Positions 47,184 through 61,026 are shown, numbered from the stretch's first letter. The stretch: 64,000 bases of DNA from Steromphala cineraria (GCA_916613615.1 OU744725.1:66162575-66226574), one strand, 5' to 3'. The notes: generated from the sequence alone by a model not told the origin. Numbers and translations: made by a program.

Positions 47184-47533
47184 CATTCTCTCCCCACAGA
47201 GGCAGATCAAGTCATGTTGATTTAGCATCTGTTCTATTACGCCGACTTTGTGGGATAGAATAGGAGATGCCTGATTGGAGGCAATCAAAGTTAGTTGTGC
47301 AATCAGCGACGCTGTTCTTAAATCATCATTTTGGCTACTGAATCAAGGCAAAACCATTGTGATATGAACCAGCCTTTCCATGCGAAAAGCGTTGTCATTT
47401 GATAAAAAAAATTCAAATGTATTGTAGTGCGGTTTTTTTCCGACAAGGTAAACTGCCGGAGCTCACGGATTTCGGCGTAATAGAACAGCGGCTAAATCAA
47501 CATGACTTGATCTGCCTCTGTGGGGACAGAATG
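47184..47533. mobile_element. MITE with perfect 9-bp target duplication
   Basis: ATGTTAATT stands at 47175-47183 and 47534-47542, directly outside CATTCTCTCC and GGACAGAATG. The terminal inverted repeats extend about 60 bases. Confidence 0.9.
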
Positions 47534-48663
47534 ATGTTAATTCAACTTAAATGAATAACAGGAAACAAAACAAAGACATAAATATGAATAAATATTCGTA
47601 ATGGTTGTAGAACTAATATTGAAACTTTATTATAAATGTTTATTTACATGGATATATAAAGAGAGAAAGGCGTTGTGTTCGCCTTGAAACGCATTACTCG
47701 GTTAAATTAGAAGACGAAAATACTTTGAATAATATATAATTACTTCAATTTGTTAACACAATGAGTTTTTTAAAACATAAATATAATATAAACAGGTCAT
47801 TTAGGGAATAAAGCAAATATAAAAAAAACCTGTCGCAATCAAAACTCAAAGTCTCATTGAAAATGTGAAAGTTCAACGTTCATTTCTTTTTAAATCAGTA
47901 TGATACCTATACTGCGAATACTAAGATTGTAAATCCTAGCGATAACAAAAAATAGCCCCAATCAAATAAAAAAATCAATGATGGTGTTGAACGATCATTA
48001 AAAAATCAAGATAACACAGAAGCTGAAATAAATAAATAAAGAAAAACACAAATAGAAAAAAATTAACTTAAACACCTACACACTACATACATAAGTAGCT
48101 CTATTGATACCCAATTTACTGTAACAGCAATGCTCTAACTATAATAAATGACAAGCCGAATATCATATATTCTTTATTTAAATGGTAGTGTTTTTCGTTT
48201 AAAAACATTAGTAATAACCTTCTTCGGTCATTTGAAGCGCGTAATCTATAACCATATATACAGAACGTATGTGTGCTATTTACGTTTTTCGAAGAACAGT
48301 AATGACCCGTCATATAACAATACCATGTCGCGTTATCACTGATAGGAAACGCAAGTCTGTCGATTTCGCACATATTGTTATTGACACCCAATACAAAGGG
48401 TATGATTACAGCCTCATAAGTCATCATAATCGTTGTTTGTCAACCATGTGGGGGATGTTTATTATCCTTATGGAACCGTCGATAGAACATGTTATAAATT
48501 CCATGTTTAGTGAAGATCTTGTTGATGAAGGCAGCAATACATATTGAATGAGAGTATATGTGAATGGATGTTATATGGATATTCTTCAAAAGTTAAGTAA
48601 CAATGTGAAAGAAACGCATGAAGAGCTTGTGAGTATATGTTTTAATCACATTTACACTCTCCG

Positions 48664-49790
48664 TACCCTTTCTCTGTCTGGTTTGATTGTCTCTCCTCTC
48701 TATCTCTATCTCTCTCGCTCTCTCCCAACCGTTCTCTCTCTGTCTCTGTCTCTCTGTCTCTGCCTCTGTCTGTCTGTCTCTCTCTCTCCCCACCCTTCTC
48801 TCTCTCTCTCCACCCCTCTCTCAACCTATCTCTCTCAACCTCTCTCTCTCTCTCTCTCAACCTTTCTCTCTCAACGTTTCTCTCAACTCTTCTCCCTCAA
48901 GCCCCCTCTCAACCTATCTCTCTCAACCTCTCTCTCTCTATCAACCCTTCTCTCTCAACCTCTCTCTCTCAACCTCTCTCTCTCTATCAACCCTTCTCTC
49001 TTAACCTCTCTCTCTCTATCAACCCTTCTCTCTCAACCTCTCTCTCAACCTCTCTCTCTCTATCAACCCTTCTCTATCAACCCTTCTCTCTCAACCTCTC
49101 TCTCTCTATCAACCCTTCTCTATCAACCCTTCTCTCTCAACCTCTCTCTCTCTCTATCAACCCTTCTCTCTTAACCTCTCTCTCTCTATCAACCCTTCTC
49201 TCTCAACCTCTCTCTCAACCTCTCTCTCTCTATCAACCCTTCTCTATCAACCCTTCTCTCTCAACCTCTCTCTCTCTATCAACCCTTCTCTATCAACCCT
49301 TCTCTCTCAACCTCTCTCTCTCTCTATCAACCCTTCTTTCTTAACCTCTCTCTCTCTATCAACCCTTCTCTCTCAACCCTTCTCTCTCAACCTCTCTCTC
49401 TCTATCAACCCTTCTCTCTTAACCTCTCTCTCTCTATCAACCCTTCTCTCTTAACCTCTCTCTCTCTATCAACCCTTCTCTCTCAACCATTCTCTCTTAA
49501 CCTCTCTCTCTCTATCAACCCTTCTCTCTCAACCCTTCTCGCTTAACCTCTCTCTCTCTCAACCCTTCTCTCTCAACCTCTCTCCCTCTCAAGCTTTCTC
49601 TCTCATCCTCTCTCAAGCTTTCTCTCTCATCTTCTCTCAAACTTTCTCTCTCAACCTCTCTCTCTCTCTCTCAACCTTTCTCTCTCAACCTCTCTCTCAA
49701 CCCTTCTCTCTAAACCCCTCTCTCTCTCTCTCTCTTAACTTTTCTCTCTCAACCTCTCTCTCAACGTTTCTCCTTCAACCTCTCTCTCAT
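48664..49790. repeat. pyrimidine-rich CTCTCTCAACC tract
   Basis: About 1.1 kb made almost wholly of (TC)n, TCAACC and ATCAACCCTT words in variable order. It stays open in several frames only because of composition. This is low-complexity DNA, not a gene. Confidence 0.9.
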
Positions 49791-49799
49791 ATACCATTT

Positions 49800-52110
49800 A
49801 CTAAAAGCCTAGCGCATTATGTAATGCACACTTGCAGGAACCTTATCAGTTACGTCGTATGACTCAAACACTTGTTAATTTTCTTGTGAAGTCAGTTCAA
49901 CACAATGCTATCGTTTTGTAAAGGGCGTACTAAACGATGACAAATTGGGAAAAAGCATGACTTCACCGCATAATGTCGCGACGTATAATTTGAGAGCAGG
50001 TCCTTGAACGTTGTATCTTGAGAGCGGGCTAGTCTTTTTCAAAAAAATGTAAGTTTATGTATGGTGAGGCTAATGAGTGAAAGGTCTGTCGGCGTGTAAC
50101 GGTTTACATGAAGTCGACACTGATTCAATAGTGCGTCTTGTTGACTCGAGAGTCCAACTCTGTGTTCATCTTCTGAGGTAGGGGAGACCATGCCGGTACG
50201 TCCCCTTTTCACTAAAATAGAGATAATGAGTTGTTGTGTGCAATATACTAGTGTACGTTAGTACATATAGTGAGACATATCTTCACTTTATTACAATATT
50301 TGTTGTATATATTTGCCTAACGTAACTAGTTTGCCAATGACTATGCTTTTGAGACGACGAATTGAAAACTCGTACATGCCCCGATGCGGGCATGTTCGGT
50401 TATACTCAGGGGCGATTCGGCCATCGTTGGGAACAATCAGAACATGTTCAGCCTACAACAATTAAAGAGAGATTAGATGCTATTCATAGTATTCGATATT
50501 TGGGAAAGAAAAAAATACCACATTACTTTACAAAGATATATTTTATAATGACTCAGTTAATTGTCTTTTTCGAAAAGATTCCGATTTTCTTTCCAATTAG
50601 ATGAGCTTACTCTTCATGTACCTTCAAGAGGGACATTTTGAGTAGCAGGGCCTTAAGAAGAATGGTTTCGAAGATGACTAAAAATTGTTGTGACTCTTAC
50701 TGACGGCCGAATGTGCCCCGCCTGTAATGACCGAACGTACACCACAGACCACGTTTGCTCTTTTTTCTAGCTGCGAAAATACAAAGCCCTCTTACGAAAA
50801 TAACTTGTTACAAATACGCCTCGGCATGTTGGTGTGTGCTCACATAAAAACATATTCCTGAACACAGTCAACATTTGTCAAAAACAATTGAATTTCGAAT
50901 AAGTAACTCAGCTAGATGAAAAACGGGTTTTCGTACACAGTTTGTAAACATGTTGGACTCTTTGCCATTTTAAGTCAGTGTGGGAGTAAAGTCATGTTGC
51001 CTGTTAGGAATTACGTACCAATTAAAGTTAAAGTGTTCACCGCACAAAAATTACAGTGAAAAAACAAACATGCCCCGGTGAACTGGAAATGTATCATATA
51101 TGACATGTCTGTCTCTACTCGTGATTGGTTTGAATGTTGGTTTCAATTGTATTTGGCTCATACGAGACGTTGAATGCAGCCCGCCTCCCATTTCTCGAGG
51201 GTTGATTGATAAGTATAAATTATTATAATTATTGATAAGTATTGAGAGTTTTACAGAACGGTTGGCGGAAATTTAACAAAACTATGTTAGCATACAAAGT
51301 GAGGCAAACCTGCCATCGGTTTGAGCTCGTCCATGACAGTTCTTTATAAGTATCTGTCTTTGGTCTCTTAAATGGAAAGGTCCACCAGTTTTGGTTCGCG
51401 ATTTTCATATCATTCTTATGTCATAATAATGCGTTCCACGCAGGTAGTGCTAAGGATTCATAATAACTTCATAATATTATTCTTTATGAGTCATAGCCAC
51501 TATTGTTTTGTCAAAGCTAGTTCAAAGTTTGAACCTCACTAACAAATATTTGATACCAGTTATAGAATAAACAGTAAACAGAAATGATCTCTTTAATTTC
51601 GTTTCCACTAAAGATACTCTGAAAAGGATTGTCGCTTTAAATAGATCAAATAACCCTAAAGAAAATGTGTACTGGAAAGAAAATATTTACGGAGTTATAA
51701 GCAGGAGAACACCAGACTAAGCTATTTTAGACGAATAAGAACCATCATCGATTACAGCGGAGTTCCGATGGTGTACGCTTTATCACCCCTGAAACTGTCA
51801 TAAATGCTCATATTAGCCCCTTAGACTTTTGATTTGGAACATCGGATCCAACGCAGTCCAATGAAAGTTCTTTTCCTAAGGTGAAGATTAAATACTGTTT
51901 TGAGATCTCGGTTTTTCATGTTCAGCGTCTTACTATTTTTAACTTTAAAGGAACCTTTATTCTCAAGTCATTTTGATCAAAATTCTGTTCGATAACGCTG
52001 GTTTCTAACAGGTTCCCCTAGCGGCAACACTTTTAACCACAAACAATTCGAAACATTTCAGCAAATTATAACGATTCTCGCATCAATCATTTATGCGTTC
52101 TTAGATATGT
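49800..52110. other. non-coding or intronic stretch upstream of 52149
   Basis: No supported exon. Since the exon at 52149 needs an upstream partner, part of this stretch is probably intron. An 80-codon open frame at 50362 has no recognisable domain. Confidence 0.4.
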
Positions 52111-52148
52111 TTACAACTTGAACATAACTATCGCATTTTCCGTTTCAG

Positions 52149-53170
52149 AGATCTATGAAAACAATGTGACCAAGTGGGACCTAACTCTGCAGACAGTCGA
52201 GATGGAACCGGTAGTTCCAAAACGTAAGCCGAACCCTAAACGTCTCGAGAAGACATTGTTCGTCAACCACAAGGAGGACCAGGCACTTGAAAAACGTCTG
52301 GAATCTATATCCCTCAACTCCCGACTCAGGATGATGGAACTAGACCGGGAGAGGATCAACTTGAAGAACGAATACCGTATGAGCAAACGTAGAAAGATCC
52401 CAGAGGTCAAACCACGCTCCCCATCGCCCATCTTCAGGATGGCACGGCAGACTTCTACAACCCTGGACCCCGTGAACTCATATCTCCTACGTGAATACAC
52501 CAAGGTCGGTGAAGTGATTCCTTCTATTCTGATGTCCCTTGCTGCCAAAGAGGAAGCAAAGGCGCAGTTTGTAGCACCTCAAGCAACTCCAGATGTCCAA
52601 ACTAAGTCATCTGATGAACCAGATCTTGCAAAGATTCTCCACTTGGTGAGGAATGTTAAGAAAATGCGAAAAGATATGGCTTTAAGTAAACGCCTTGAAG
52701 GCACCCGTTCCAATGTGAACTTCAGTGACTTGATGAAAGACTTCGAAGAGAAGGAGAAGGCTGGAGGACCTTCTGAAGATTTTACTGACGGAACCTGTGT
52801 TCTCTTACGGAGGAAGATAAGTAAGATGCGTCGAGAGAGTTTCCCAATGGGCGACCGAAGACAGGAATCTTCTGATATATACATGCAGGGAAAGAGACAC
52901 TCGGTGGGCTCAATCAGGGGCAGTGAACTTCCCCAACAACTTCCGGCTGTGGGCGCACGGAGCATGACCACGCTCGGCATGCCAGGAAGGCAAAAGACGG
53001 ATATGACGTCATACAGGATGGGACAGATAGCCGAAGAAGATGAACTTATAACGAGAACAAAAGTTTCACGTGAACTCGAGAACTATGATAAAATCAGGGG
53101 AAGAATTGGCACGTTCATGACCGAATTCGAGGCAAATCGATTGCCACCAATTGTAAAGGAACAGGAATGA
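52149..53170 (+). CDS. terminal exon of an unrecognised charged protein
   Basis: An acceptor (TTTTCCGTTTCAG) ends at 52148, and the frame is then open for about 340 codons to TGA 53168-53170. AATAAA follows near 53231, so this is a last exon. The first in-frame ATG in it is 52202 (Met-Glu-Pro-Val-Val-Pro-Lys), but the incoming phase and the acceptor argue for at least one upstream exon. The product is rich in Lys, Arg and Glu. An early helical stretch (residues about 20-60 from the ATG) looks like a short coiled coil, a Pro-Arg-Ser-Pro-Ser-Pro motif follows, and Leu-Val-Arg-Asn-Val-Lys-Lys-Met-Arg is in the middle. There is no signal peptide or membrane segment in this exon. I do not recognise the family. 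Codon use is clearly coding, with far fewer A/T third positions than the surroundings. Confidence 0.75.
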
Positions 53171-53224
53171 CTTACGGTCTAGGGCGTCTTTAATTGGCTC
53201 AGACCTCTTGGTGCCAAATGTTTG

Positions 53225-53240
53225 TTACATAATAAACTTT
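53225..53240 (+). terminator. polyadenylation signal
   Basis: CATAATAAACTTTTT lies about 60 bases after the stop codon at 53170. Confidence 0.5.
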
Positions 53241-53249
53241 TTCTGAGAA

Positions 53250-55960
53250 AAAAATTTGGACGACAAAACAGTGCTGAGGAGAAATTTAACTTTGTTGAAT
53301 TTAGCTTATTACAAATGGTCTGAATTTCAATGAATGCGAACTTCCCAATTGCCATTTTGTCCCGTTACTTGCATCGTACATCTAGGTGTTTATACATGCT
53401 TATTCGAATATAAATGAATGGTACAGGTACGACATGACGATGAAGACAATTTACGTGTGTGTAATAATCAGTGCATGGATAATATTACATTTTATTTTAA
53501 ATGCCTTATTCTAAGTAGGACACTATATGCTGTTGCTTTAAGATGAGAGTTGCTGTAATTGTCCAATGTCACCGATTATGAATAATAACAATGTCATAAG
53601 AGTATTAAACGTTTTAAATTAGAACAGCTGATGTGGTATATTTTAAATATGAACAACACATAAGTTAAACCATGGGGGAGACGATTAAACCAAACATTCA
53701 GGGAACATTTACTAAATCACAAAATTCACTGGTCAACAGTCGACACCCATAGCTTCAGCTGAATTAATGACAATAAAGCAACGTTGATCAAACGTAAGTT
53801 TTATCTTAATCTGTTTACCAAGCACCTCAAGGCGAAAGACTTGGAACCATTTACAACTACCTGAAACAAAACAACCATTTATTTTGGAACCAACGTAAGT
53901 GTTGAATGATAAAGCATTTGTCGATTAGCAGTCGAGGCCAATACTGTGCAGTTAGGCAAGGACTGTTTACTTCAATTTCCTGCGATATTGCATTTACGTA
54001 GTAAGGTTACAAAAAGTTCATAATTAGTCATCAGAAAGAGACATTCAGTGTTTTGTATTTGTTATTCAAGGACCAATGGTGATATTTTATGGTAATGGCT
54101 GAACACTATGGTGCAATATCTGGTATTTTTCGTCACAAACCGGGTCATATATCACGTTGCGTCAAGTAGTTAAACCTTTTTTTTTTAACTATCGAGAAAA
54201 ATAGGACTGTTTTTGGTAATGCTGTGAGCCTTTTGGTGCTGGACAAGAGAGTTTTAATTTCCTTTGACAGTAATAAATGTTCATACACTCTGCATTTGCG
54301 GAATCGTTATGCAAGATAACTTTTATCACCTTATAACTAATTGTACCTAACTGGTTTTCAAAATTGAGAGAAAGTTCACAATTAAATAATTAGATAATAC
54401 CGAGTGTCACTCAAGAAGCATTCTCTGGCTTATCGCATATCACTTTAAAAAAGTGACAATTGTATTCAATCTAAATGTTTCATTGGCGAATAAAATGCAT
54501 ATATTGAACAGAATGAACGAAAAAAGATGAAACATTATTAATGTCGATCTTTTTATACAGGCATGGATTTGTTCGGGAAGTCACATATATGTAAAAAATA
54601 TTTTTGGTTGCAATAATTTTTTCCAATAATAATAATAATGATAATATTTGACTCATTTGCACATAAAAATACATGAACTTCTTTGTATCCAGCAATATGA
54701 TGTAATAGTTTTATGGGGTTTGATGTGTTTGATAACTTTAAACATGTTAACGTTACTGTTCTTTGTCCGCAAATTTGCATTTTGTCTTTTCATTTCCTCT
54801 AAACGGAAAACAATGAACTGTCGTTTATTTGTACAATATATATATTAATATATAAATAAAAGAAACTAATCTCAGGACTCGGAAATCTTAGCAACGAAAA
54901 AATAGCATATATAAAATTGGTTTCATTGACTGTTCCAAACATGTTCCAAAGATGTCATATCATTCTACATCTACAATCAGTAAAAGAGGCGGGGGTCCAG
55001 TTTAAACTCTATTTTATCTCGGTTATGTTGAAAAGTTTCAATACAGAAAAGTGAACCGTTACCTTGAGAATGTAAATCAAATGCCCTGTATGGCCTTTTA
55101 TCTGAGATTTACATTCAAGTGTATATTGTTACTGGTTACTAAGTGTAGATTTAGGGGATTACACTTTGTAGCGACGGTGAAGTGTTTATTTATACAATGT
55201 CTTAACATGTCTAGCCGCACTTCACTTTATGAATTATTACTTTAATCGCTGGCAGCTATCTCTCACAAGCGTTTATAATCCTTTTTTGGATGATATATTC
55301 ATGATAGATAATTAGTAGTGATTTGTTCAAAAAAAAATACAAATTTAATGTAGACATTCTACATCAATATATGAAGAATGGTATGAAGAATCAAGTTAAA
55401 AAGGTGTCGTTATTTGATAATATTACCAATCATGAGTCACAGTAAAATTGTGGCGTTTGACAGAGAGCACATTTACTCCACCGTATGCATTTACCTTCAA
55501 GAAAAGTGTAATTAACACAAATTCATCTCAATTATTTTTTATTGATTTCAACCATGATGATAGCTTTATTCAAATCTTCTTGGCGATATGACAAAAATCT
55601 TTCGATCTCAACACCTTGTCGATTGCCCCGTGATGCAATATGGCACATTGAGGATGGCTTGTCAATTATCAAGTATACTTTCATTACAGTGTAATATATT
55701 CTTCGACACATACATGTAAGTTGACTAACCTACATTTGTACCAGATTTTACAAAGTTTAAGGGTAAAAATTGGTAAGAAATGTTAAATTAACGTCTGAGT
55801 TTCTGTCCCCACTGGCTTTAAATTTCTAGAATGTTAAACTGGTAATGCACTTTAAAAGTTCGGGTACAACCGTTCTTAATTTGGAGGCATCATAAGAAGT
55901 ACTTGACCTTGTTGCATCACATAACAGCGCTCTGTTTGTACACGGTCTAAATATGCCTAA
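53250..55960. other. AT-rich non-coding stretch
   Basis: Only weak open frames and short AT microsatellites (54625-54645, 54838-54862). No supported gene. Confidence 0.5.
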
Positions 55961-55966
55961 TATTTG

Positions 55967-56315
55967 CATAATCTCCCCACAGAGGCAGATCAAGTCATGT
56001 TGATTTAGCCTCTGTTCTATTACGCCGATATCCATGGGTTCCGGCAGTTTCCCCTGGCGGAAAAAACCCGCATCACAATCCATTTGAATTTCTTGATCAA
56101 ATGACAACGCTTCTCGCATGGAAAGGGTGGTTCATATCACAATTCTTTTGCCTTGATTGAGTAGCCAAAACGATGATTTAAGAACAGCGTCGCTGATTGC
56201 ACAACTAACTTTGATTGCCTCCAATCAGCCATCTCCCATTCTATCCCACAAAGTCGGCGTAATAGAACAGAGGCTAAATCAACATGACTTGATCTGCCTC
56301 TGTGGGGAGAGAATG
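55967..56315. mobile_element. MITE of the 9-bp-duplication family
   Basis: Left end CATAATCTCCCCACAGAGGC, right end GCCTCTGTGGGGAGAGAATG. The flanks no longer show a clear 9-base duplication. The interior is closely similar to the 26269 and 47184 copies. Confidence 0.8.
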
Positions 56316-56351
56316 TATTTTTGGGATCCGATAAGTTTTTAAATAATTCCA

Positions 56352-56505
56352 GGTCAAAACTTGCAATGATAAAGAAGAATATTCGAATGAAGACATGTAG
56401 CGTGTACTCAAGTCGTTTAAAAGTTCAAAAGGTCTTCAGAGAAGTTTACGGTGACATTGTCTGTATTAACCGAAGCCAAAACTTAGCGACTGTCTATGTG
56501 AGACA
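56352..56505 (+). CDS. possible lone exon
   Basis: After AATTCCAG a frame of about 50 codons runs to AGACAG|GTAACA. It encodes Lys-Met/Lys-rich sequence, then Val-Gln-Lys-Val-Phe-Arg-Glu-Val-Tyr-Gly-Asp-Ile-Val-Cys-Ile-Asn-Arg. Acceptor, donor and composition are exon-like. I do not recognise it and see no partner exons, so it could be chance. Confidence 0.2.
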
Positions 56506-57109
56506 GGTAACACAAACTCATACCTGCGATCATTTTGACGAAAGATAGTAAAACTCTGGAAAAAATGAATCTAGAAGCTTGCTAAAAACAGATTTCAATG
56601 ATTTCGTTTAAATCAGTAATATATTATAGTCTCAACATGCAAAACTGATGTTATTGATTCATAAGTTGACACTGTTCATTTCCTTATTGCTTGTTTAAGG
56701 ACACATTAGAGGTTCGTATACCGTGTACGTTGTTTCATGTCAATTGGTAATCCTAGGCTGTAAGGATTGTGTTAAGCGCACATAAAATACCTCTAAACGG
56801 TCAGACGGGAGCTGAATCAAATCACTTAAAGGATTGACGGTTAATGGATTTGATTACACATGTAGTGTCTTCTACAAGTTTATGGAAAGTCAACTTCTTT
56901 ATTGCTTCGGCACACAGTAGAACTTAAGTAAAGAATCATTATTTATTTATTTTTATTATCTCGACAAAAAGAGCACTTTTCAGGCACATCGGGGCACCAC
57001 ATATAATCTGAAAACACTTCTGGCATAGCAAGCGTGCTTACTGTCACCAAGGACACAATGTTTCATTGGCCAAAAACATGTTCTGTAAAGCAAACGTAAA
57101 GTGAAAAGT

Positions 57110-57312
57110 CCCAAAAAAAACGTTTAGATTTCCCGGGAAATGACAGTGCCTTTTTGAAAGGTTACTTTTAAAACGGCTTCGATGATTGCACAACTAACTG
57201 TAATAGCATTCAATTAGGGTCTCCATCTAGACTAAACCCGAGAAGTATTTGTATTCAATCAGAGGTTAGAGAAGGATAACTTGAGCTGCATCTGTATGGG
57301 AAACCACAAATT
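57110..57312. mobile_element. decayed remnant of the 9-bp-duplication MITE
   Basis: GATTGCACAACTAACT and an AATCAGAGG...GAGCTGCATCTGTATGGG end align with the family, but the sequence is strongly diverged and shortened. Confidence 0.45.
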
Positions 57313-57361
57313 ATTGTTATCTTTTATTTATGTGTAGGATAAAACATGATCCGCGGGCATT

Positions 57362-57474
57362 ATGGGTGAAATAGCGACCTCAGCACGAGGCGTTAGCTGT
57401 GATATCACCCGCGAGCGGTAGCGAGAGGGTGATATCACAGCTAACGCCGAGTGCTGAGGTCGCTATTTGCCATA
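57362..57474. repeat. long palindrome 3
   Basis: AAATAGCGACCTCAGCAC...GGCGTTAGCTGTGATATCACCC is answered by GGGTGATATCACAGCTAACGCC...GTGCTGAGGTCGCTATTT, around GCGAGCGGTAGCGAG. Confidence 0.85.
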
Positions 57475-57669
57475 CACAACAAGGCCTACTTTATCTTTAA
57501 TAACTATGACTGAATACATGATATCACGGGATTAAATATATCGTATATCACATGATAGCACAAATATAGTCAGATCACTGAAAAAAAGACAAATCAAATA
57601 ATTTTACGGATAATTAATAGAGGTTAGATATGGATACTGTGTATCCGCTGACAGAGGGGAAAGTTCTTT

Positions 57670-57735
57670 ACGAGGTGCGATACTGATAAACAAGCGAGGC
57701 TTTGCCGAGCTTGTTTATCAGTATCGAACCGAGGC
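57670..57735. repeat. palindrome 4
   Basis: GCGATACTGATAAACAAGC pairs with GCTTGTTTATCAGTATCG around GAGGCTTTGCCGA. A half-copy without its partner arm stands at 57971-58010 (GAGGTGCGATATTGATC...GAGGCTTGGCCGA). Confidence 0.8.
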
Positions 57736-59094
57736 AGACGACATTCCAAGTGTATTCATTTAGCAGCAGATCTTTCTCAGATATCACACTTCGTAATGCT
57801 AATTGCATGTATTCGTCTTTGTCTGATATTGAACATTTGAAAACGATAAACATTAACGTATACACAGAATTGTATGATTCGGAAAACATTGGTACAAACG
57901 CATAGTCACAATATATCATATACCGCACGTACTTAGAGGTAAGGTGTTACTGTGTGAGAAATAATCTTCCCGAGGTGCGATATTGATCTACATGCGAGGC
58001 TTGGCCGATTGTTCAACCAATTTATATTTACACACTTTTGTCACATAATTATTGAACATTGAACATTCACTCAAACCTTTGATGACATGGGATGATTTTT
58101 TTTAAACATGTGTTTTGAGCAGAGGTAATTTCTAAACTATTTTTGGGGTTAACTTTATCATTGCTTTTATTTAACCATACATAATTTAAGATATCCTTTC
58201 AATCTTACCTTTTTTACAAAGGTTTTCATTGAGCCTGTGTATAAATGTGATGGTTGTATTAACAAGTATCTAAAGTACCACAGTGTGTGGCAGTGTTTTT
58301 ATTTGTTTCGCTTATTTACACTGTCATACAAATAATTTAGATAGGAACGACACTGCTTTGTTTCCTTGCAAGATAATCGTTGCGTTTCGAACCATTTGAA
58401 CAAACCATACTTGCATCCTCTGTTCAACTGAATTTCAAAATCTTAAAAAAAAAATTCACACGTTCGATTCCAACATCAGCTGCAACATTATATTTACTTT
58501 ATGAAATGAATGCCAATTAAACATATACAAAAAAATTGGGGTCTCTACGTATCAACCAAGCAGCTAATACAATACTATGCATGTGTCATTAGAGTCACCG
58601 ATGAAAGTCTAACGGTTGCTTTATTTTTTAAGTCTGTAGCATGTAGCAAGATGTTGGTATATAATTGACCAATCCAAATAAAGTATTATAGATCGAGGAA
58701 ACATCAGTAAATGAATATACATATACAGATTGTTAATACGCCATGGCTTTGAAATTCACTAACTATTAATAATCGTTCAGTAAACATCATCAAATGTATA
58801 AAAAGAATCAAACGTAGGTTTATTTTTCTTTCTCAGATGCAATTCATATTTTAGATGATTGAAGACACGTTAGTTACTTGAAAGCATTTACAAACTGATT
58901 GGACAAAATTCAAAAGGAAACTTCAAAGTATTACCCCAAAGTTGCTATTTCTTCCACGATAATGTTTATATGTATTTTCAACGTTAAATTCTGATCAAAA
59001 TGAAAAGTGTACAAGAATGTTTACAGATTCCTTTTCAATTTATCATCTGGAAACAGTTCAATGAATACCCGCTTAACAAGTTTTTATCATACGT

Positions 59095-59170
59095 CACTGT
59101 CGCAATAGCGCAGTTGACAAAGCTGCTGTGCTATGAATCCGAGGTTCGGTGGTTCGATTCCCACCAAAGA
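59095..59170 (+). ncRNA. tRNA-like sequence (SINE-type)
   Basis: A-box-like ATAGCGCAGTTGACAAAG and B box GGTTCGATTCC, with the T-arm stem GGTGG/CCACC well formed. The acceptor stem does not close. A 95-codon frame follows at 59251 with no recognisable domain. Confidence 0.4.
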
Positions 59171-59899
59171 AAATATATATGCGAACAATATTTCAGATTC
59201 TTTACTCGGGTGTGATATCTGATATCGTGCGGGCAGTTTAGGATATCAGCTTGATATCGTATCAAATGGTGCAGTTACATGAAATCAAGAACCTCGAAAT
59301 AACGTCACCGTGTTGTGTATTGAAAAGTATCCCCGTTGCCTACAGGCATTTTGCCGAAGGACGAGGGCATGCTTTACATCAATGTTTAATCCAACTTATA
59401 AAACGACAGAAACAAATGGAAAAAAATTTGGTACTAAAATATAAAGTGGTAGACACAGTAATGAAAAGACGTGTCATTGAGATTCGATCCAATGTGTTTT
59501 TGGTAGTGAAACGCATCGCGAGAGCACAGCCGCGTTAGCCTTGGTATGTGCTGCAGTTACAGTAATCATGTATCTTCTTTGCGTGATATTCACTTAAAAA
59601 TCTACTCAAAATCCCAAGATCGTCAAATAGTGTTTAGAAATGATAAATCTTCTTAGCCTTAGTTAAACTAAAAATAGATTTATAATATGAAACATCAAAC
59701 CTATCAAACTCAGGCCTTTAAAAAGAGGAACGGACATAATGTTTCGATCAGCGCCGTCACAATGGCTCAGTCGTTGAAGGTTTGGTTCAGTGGTATGGAG
59801 CGTGAACTATACGAGTGCGACACTCTATTTCGCCAAAGACATTTGCAGATGGGAAAATTAGATTTGTGTTATTTTTCAAGTGATAGTTAGTTTTATCTT

Positions 59900-61020
59900 C
59901 GGAAAATAATTAAATAATTGTCAGAGACAGAGGGAGTTAATAAGATAATTGCCCGGGGCAGAGTGACGTAATTAAAATAATACCTTCGGAAGCGAAATTG
60001 TATCAGACCTGATGGCAATAACGAAAAAAAGTATCCCTGAACATAAACAGAAGGACGTCACTTGAAGTTAATAAGTTATGTAACCGTACCATATTTTGTG
60101 ATGATTTATAACTTTGAGTCATATTCAGCGCGACAAAAATGAGCATTAAACACGTTCTTCCGTTAAGTGGAAAAATATTAACTCCCGGAATGAATTCATG
60201 AAATTATCCCAAAGGATTAGAGAATATGTTAAATCTTTTCATTAATATCATCTGACTACTTCAGCCAGTGTCATCCAGAGTTCATCCATGTAGAGCTAGT
60301 ATGTAACATATCAGTACGATAAATACAGTCGGAGCCTTAGTCTCACTTAAGTCTCGTGGGGCCCGAGATGAGAAGGTCAGGGGTCAAATAACCTCGATTT
60401 GACTTTTCCTTGATTTGTTTTAGCTCACACTGGCGCCATGAGTAATTGATATATAGAGAAATAACGACTGTGTTTTCATGAAGCCTTATTCTAACTTGCT
60501 ACCAAGTTCAACTTCATTAGATTTAGGAACGAAGTTCTCATTCTCTTTCTCTTTCTCTTTCATAAGTAAGGCCAAGTACTCAACTCAAATATTTGTTTAA
60601 GTCTCTAAATAAGGATTCAGTTCAGATCATCAAGTTTTTGTTTGTAAAACACCTGTGTCTCTTTTCATTGGGGTTTGAAACAAAATTCTGTATTTGATCA
60701 ACGATTTATTTTTTCTGTCGTAAGCGGCAATTTCGAACTCTTCTATTATTAAAGGTAAAAAAGGTGGTTAATGACCGTGTCCATAGCTAAACTCGATCAC
60801 ACTGGCCCAGTTGTCCAAACTCCTTTATCATAACGTACTGCTAGAATTGAAGTTTCATCGCAGTTTGAAAATTCTGTGTCTGTGTTATGTATACAATTCA
60901 GTAACAGACGAATTAGTCCGACTTGAATAACTCACATTGTAAATAAGAAAGGGTAAAACTGAGTGAAGCTAGTATGTGATTTCTTATGATTTTCTAAATT
61001 TCAATTGATTTAAGAAAGAA
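59900..61020. other. non-coding stretch
   Basis: No supported gene. A short TTCTCTTTC repeat occurs at 60539-60560. Confidence 0.5.
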
Positions 61021-61026
61021 AGCATG

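Noticed and set aside
48548..49174. 208-codon open frame of Leu/Ser/Pro repeats
   Set aside because: It comes from the CTCTCTCAACC low-complexity tract; the other frames and strand are equally open.
59251..59538. 95-codon open frame after the tRNA-like sequence
   Set aside because: It has no domain, no exon signals and background composition.
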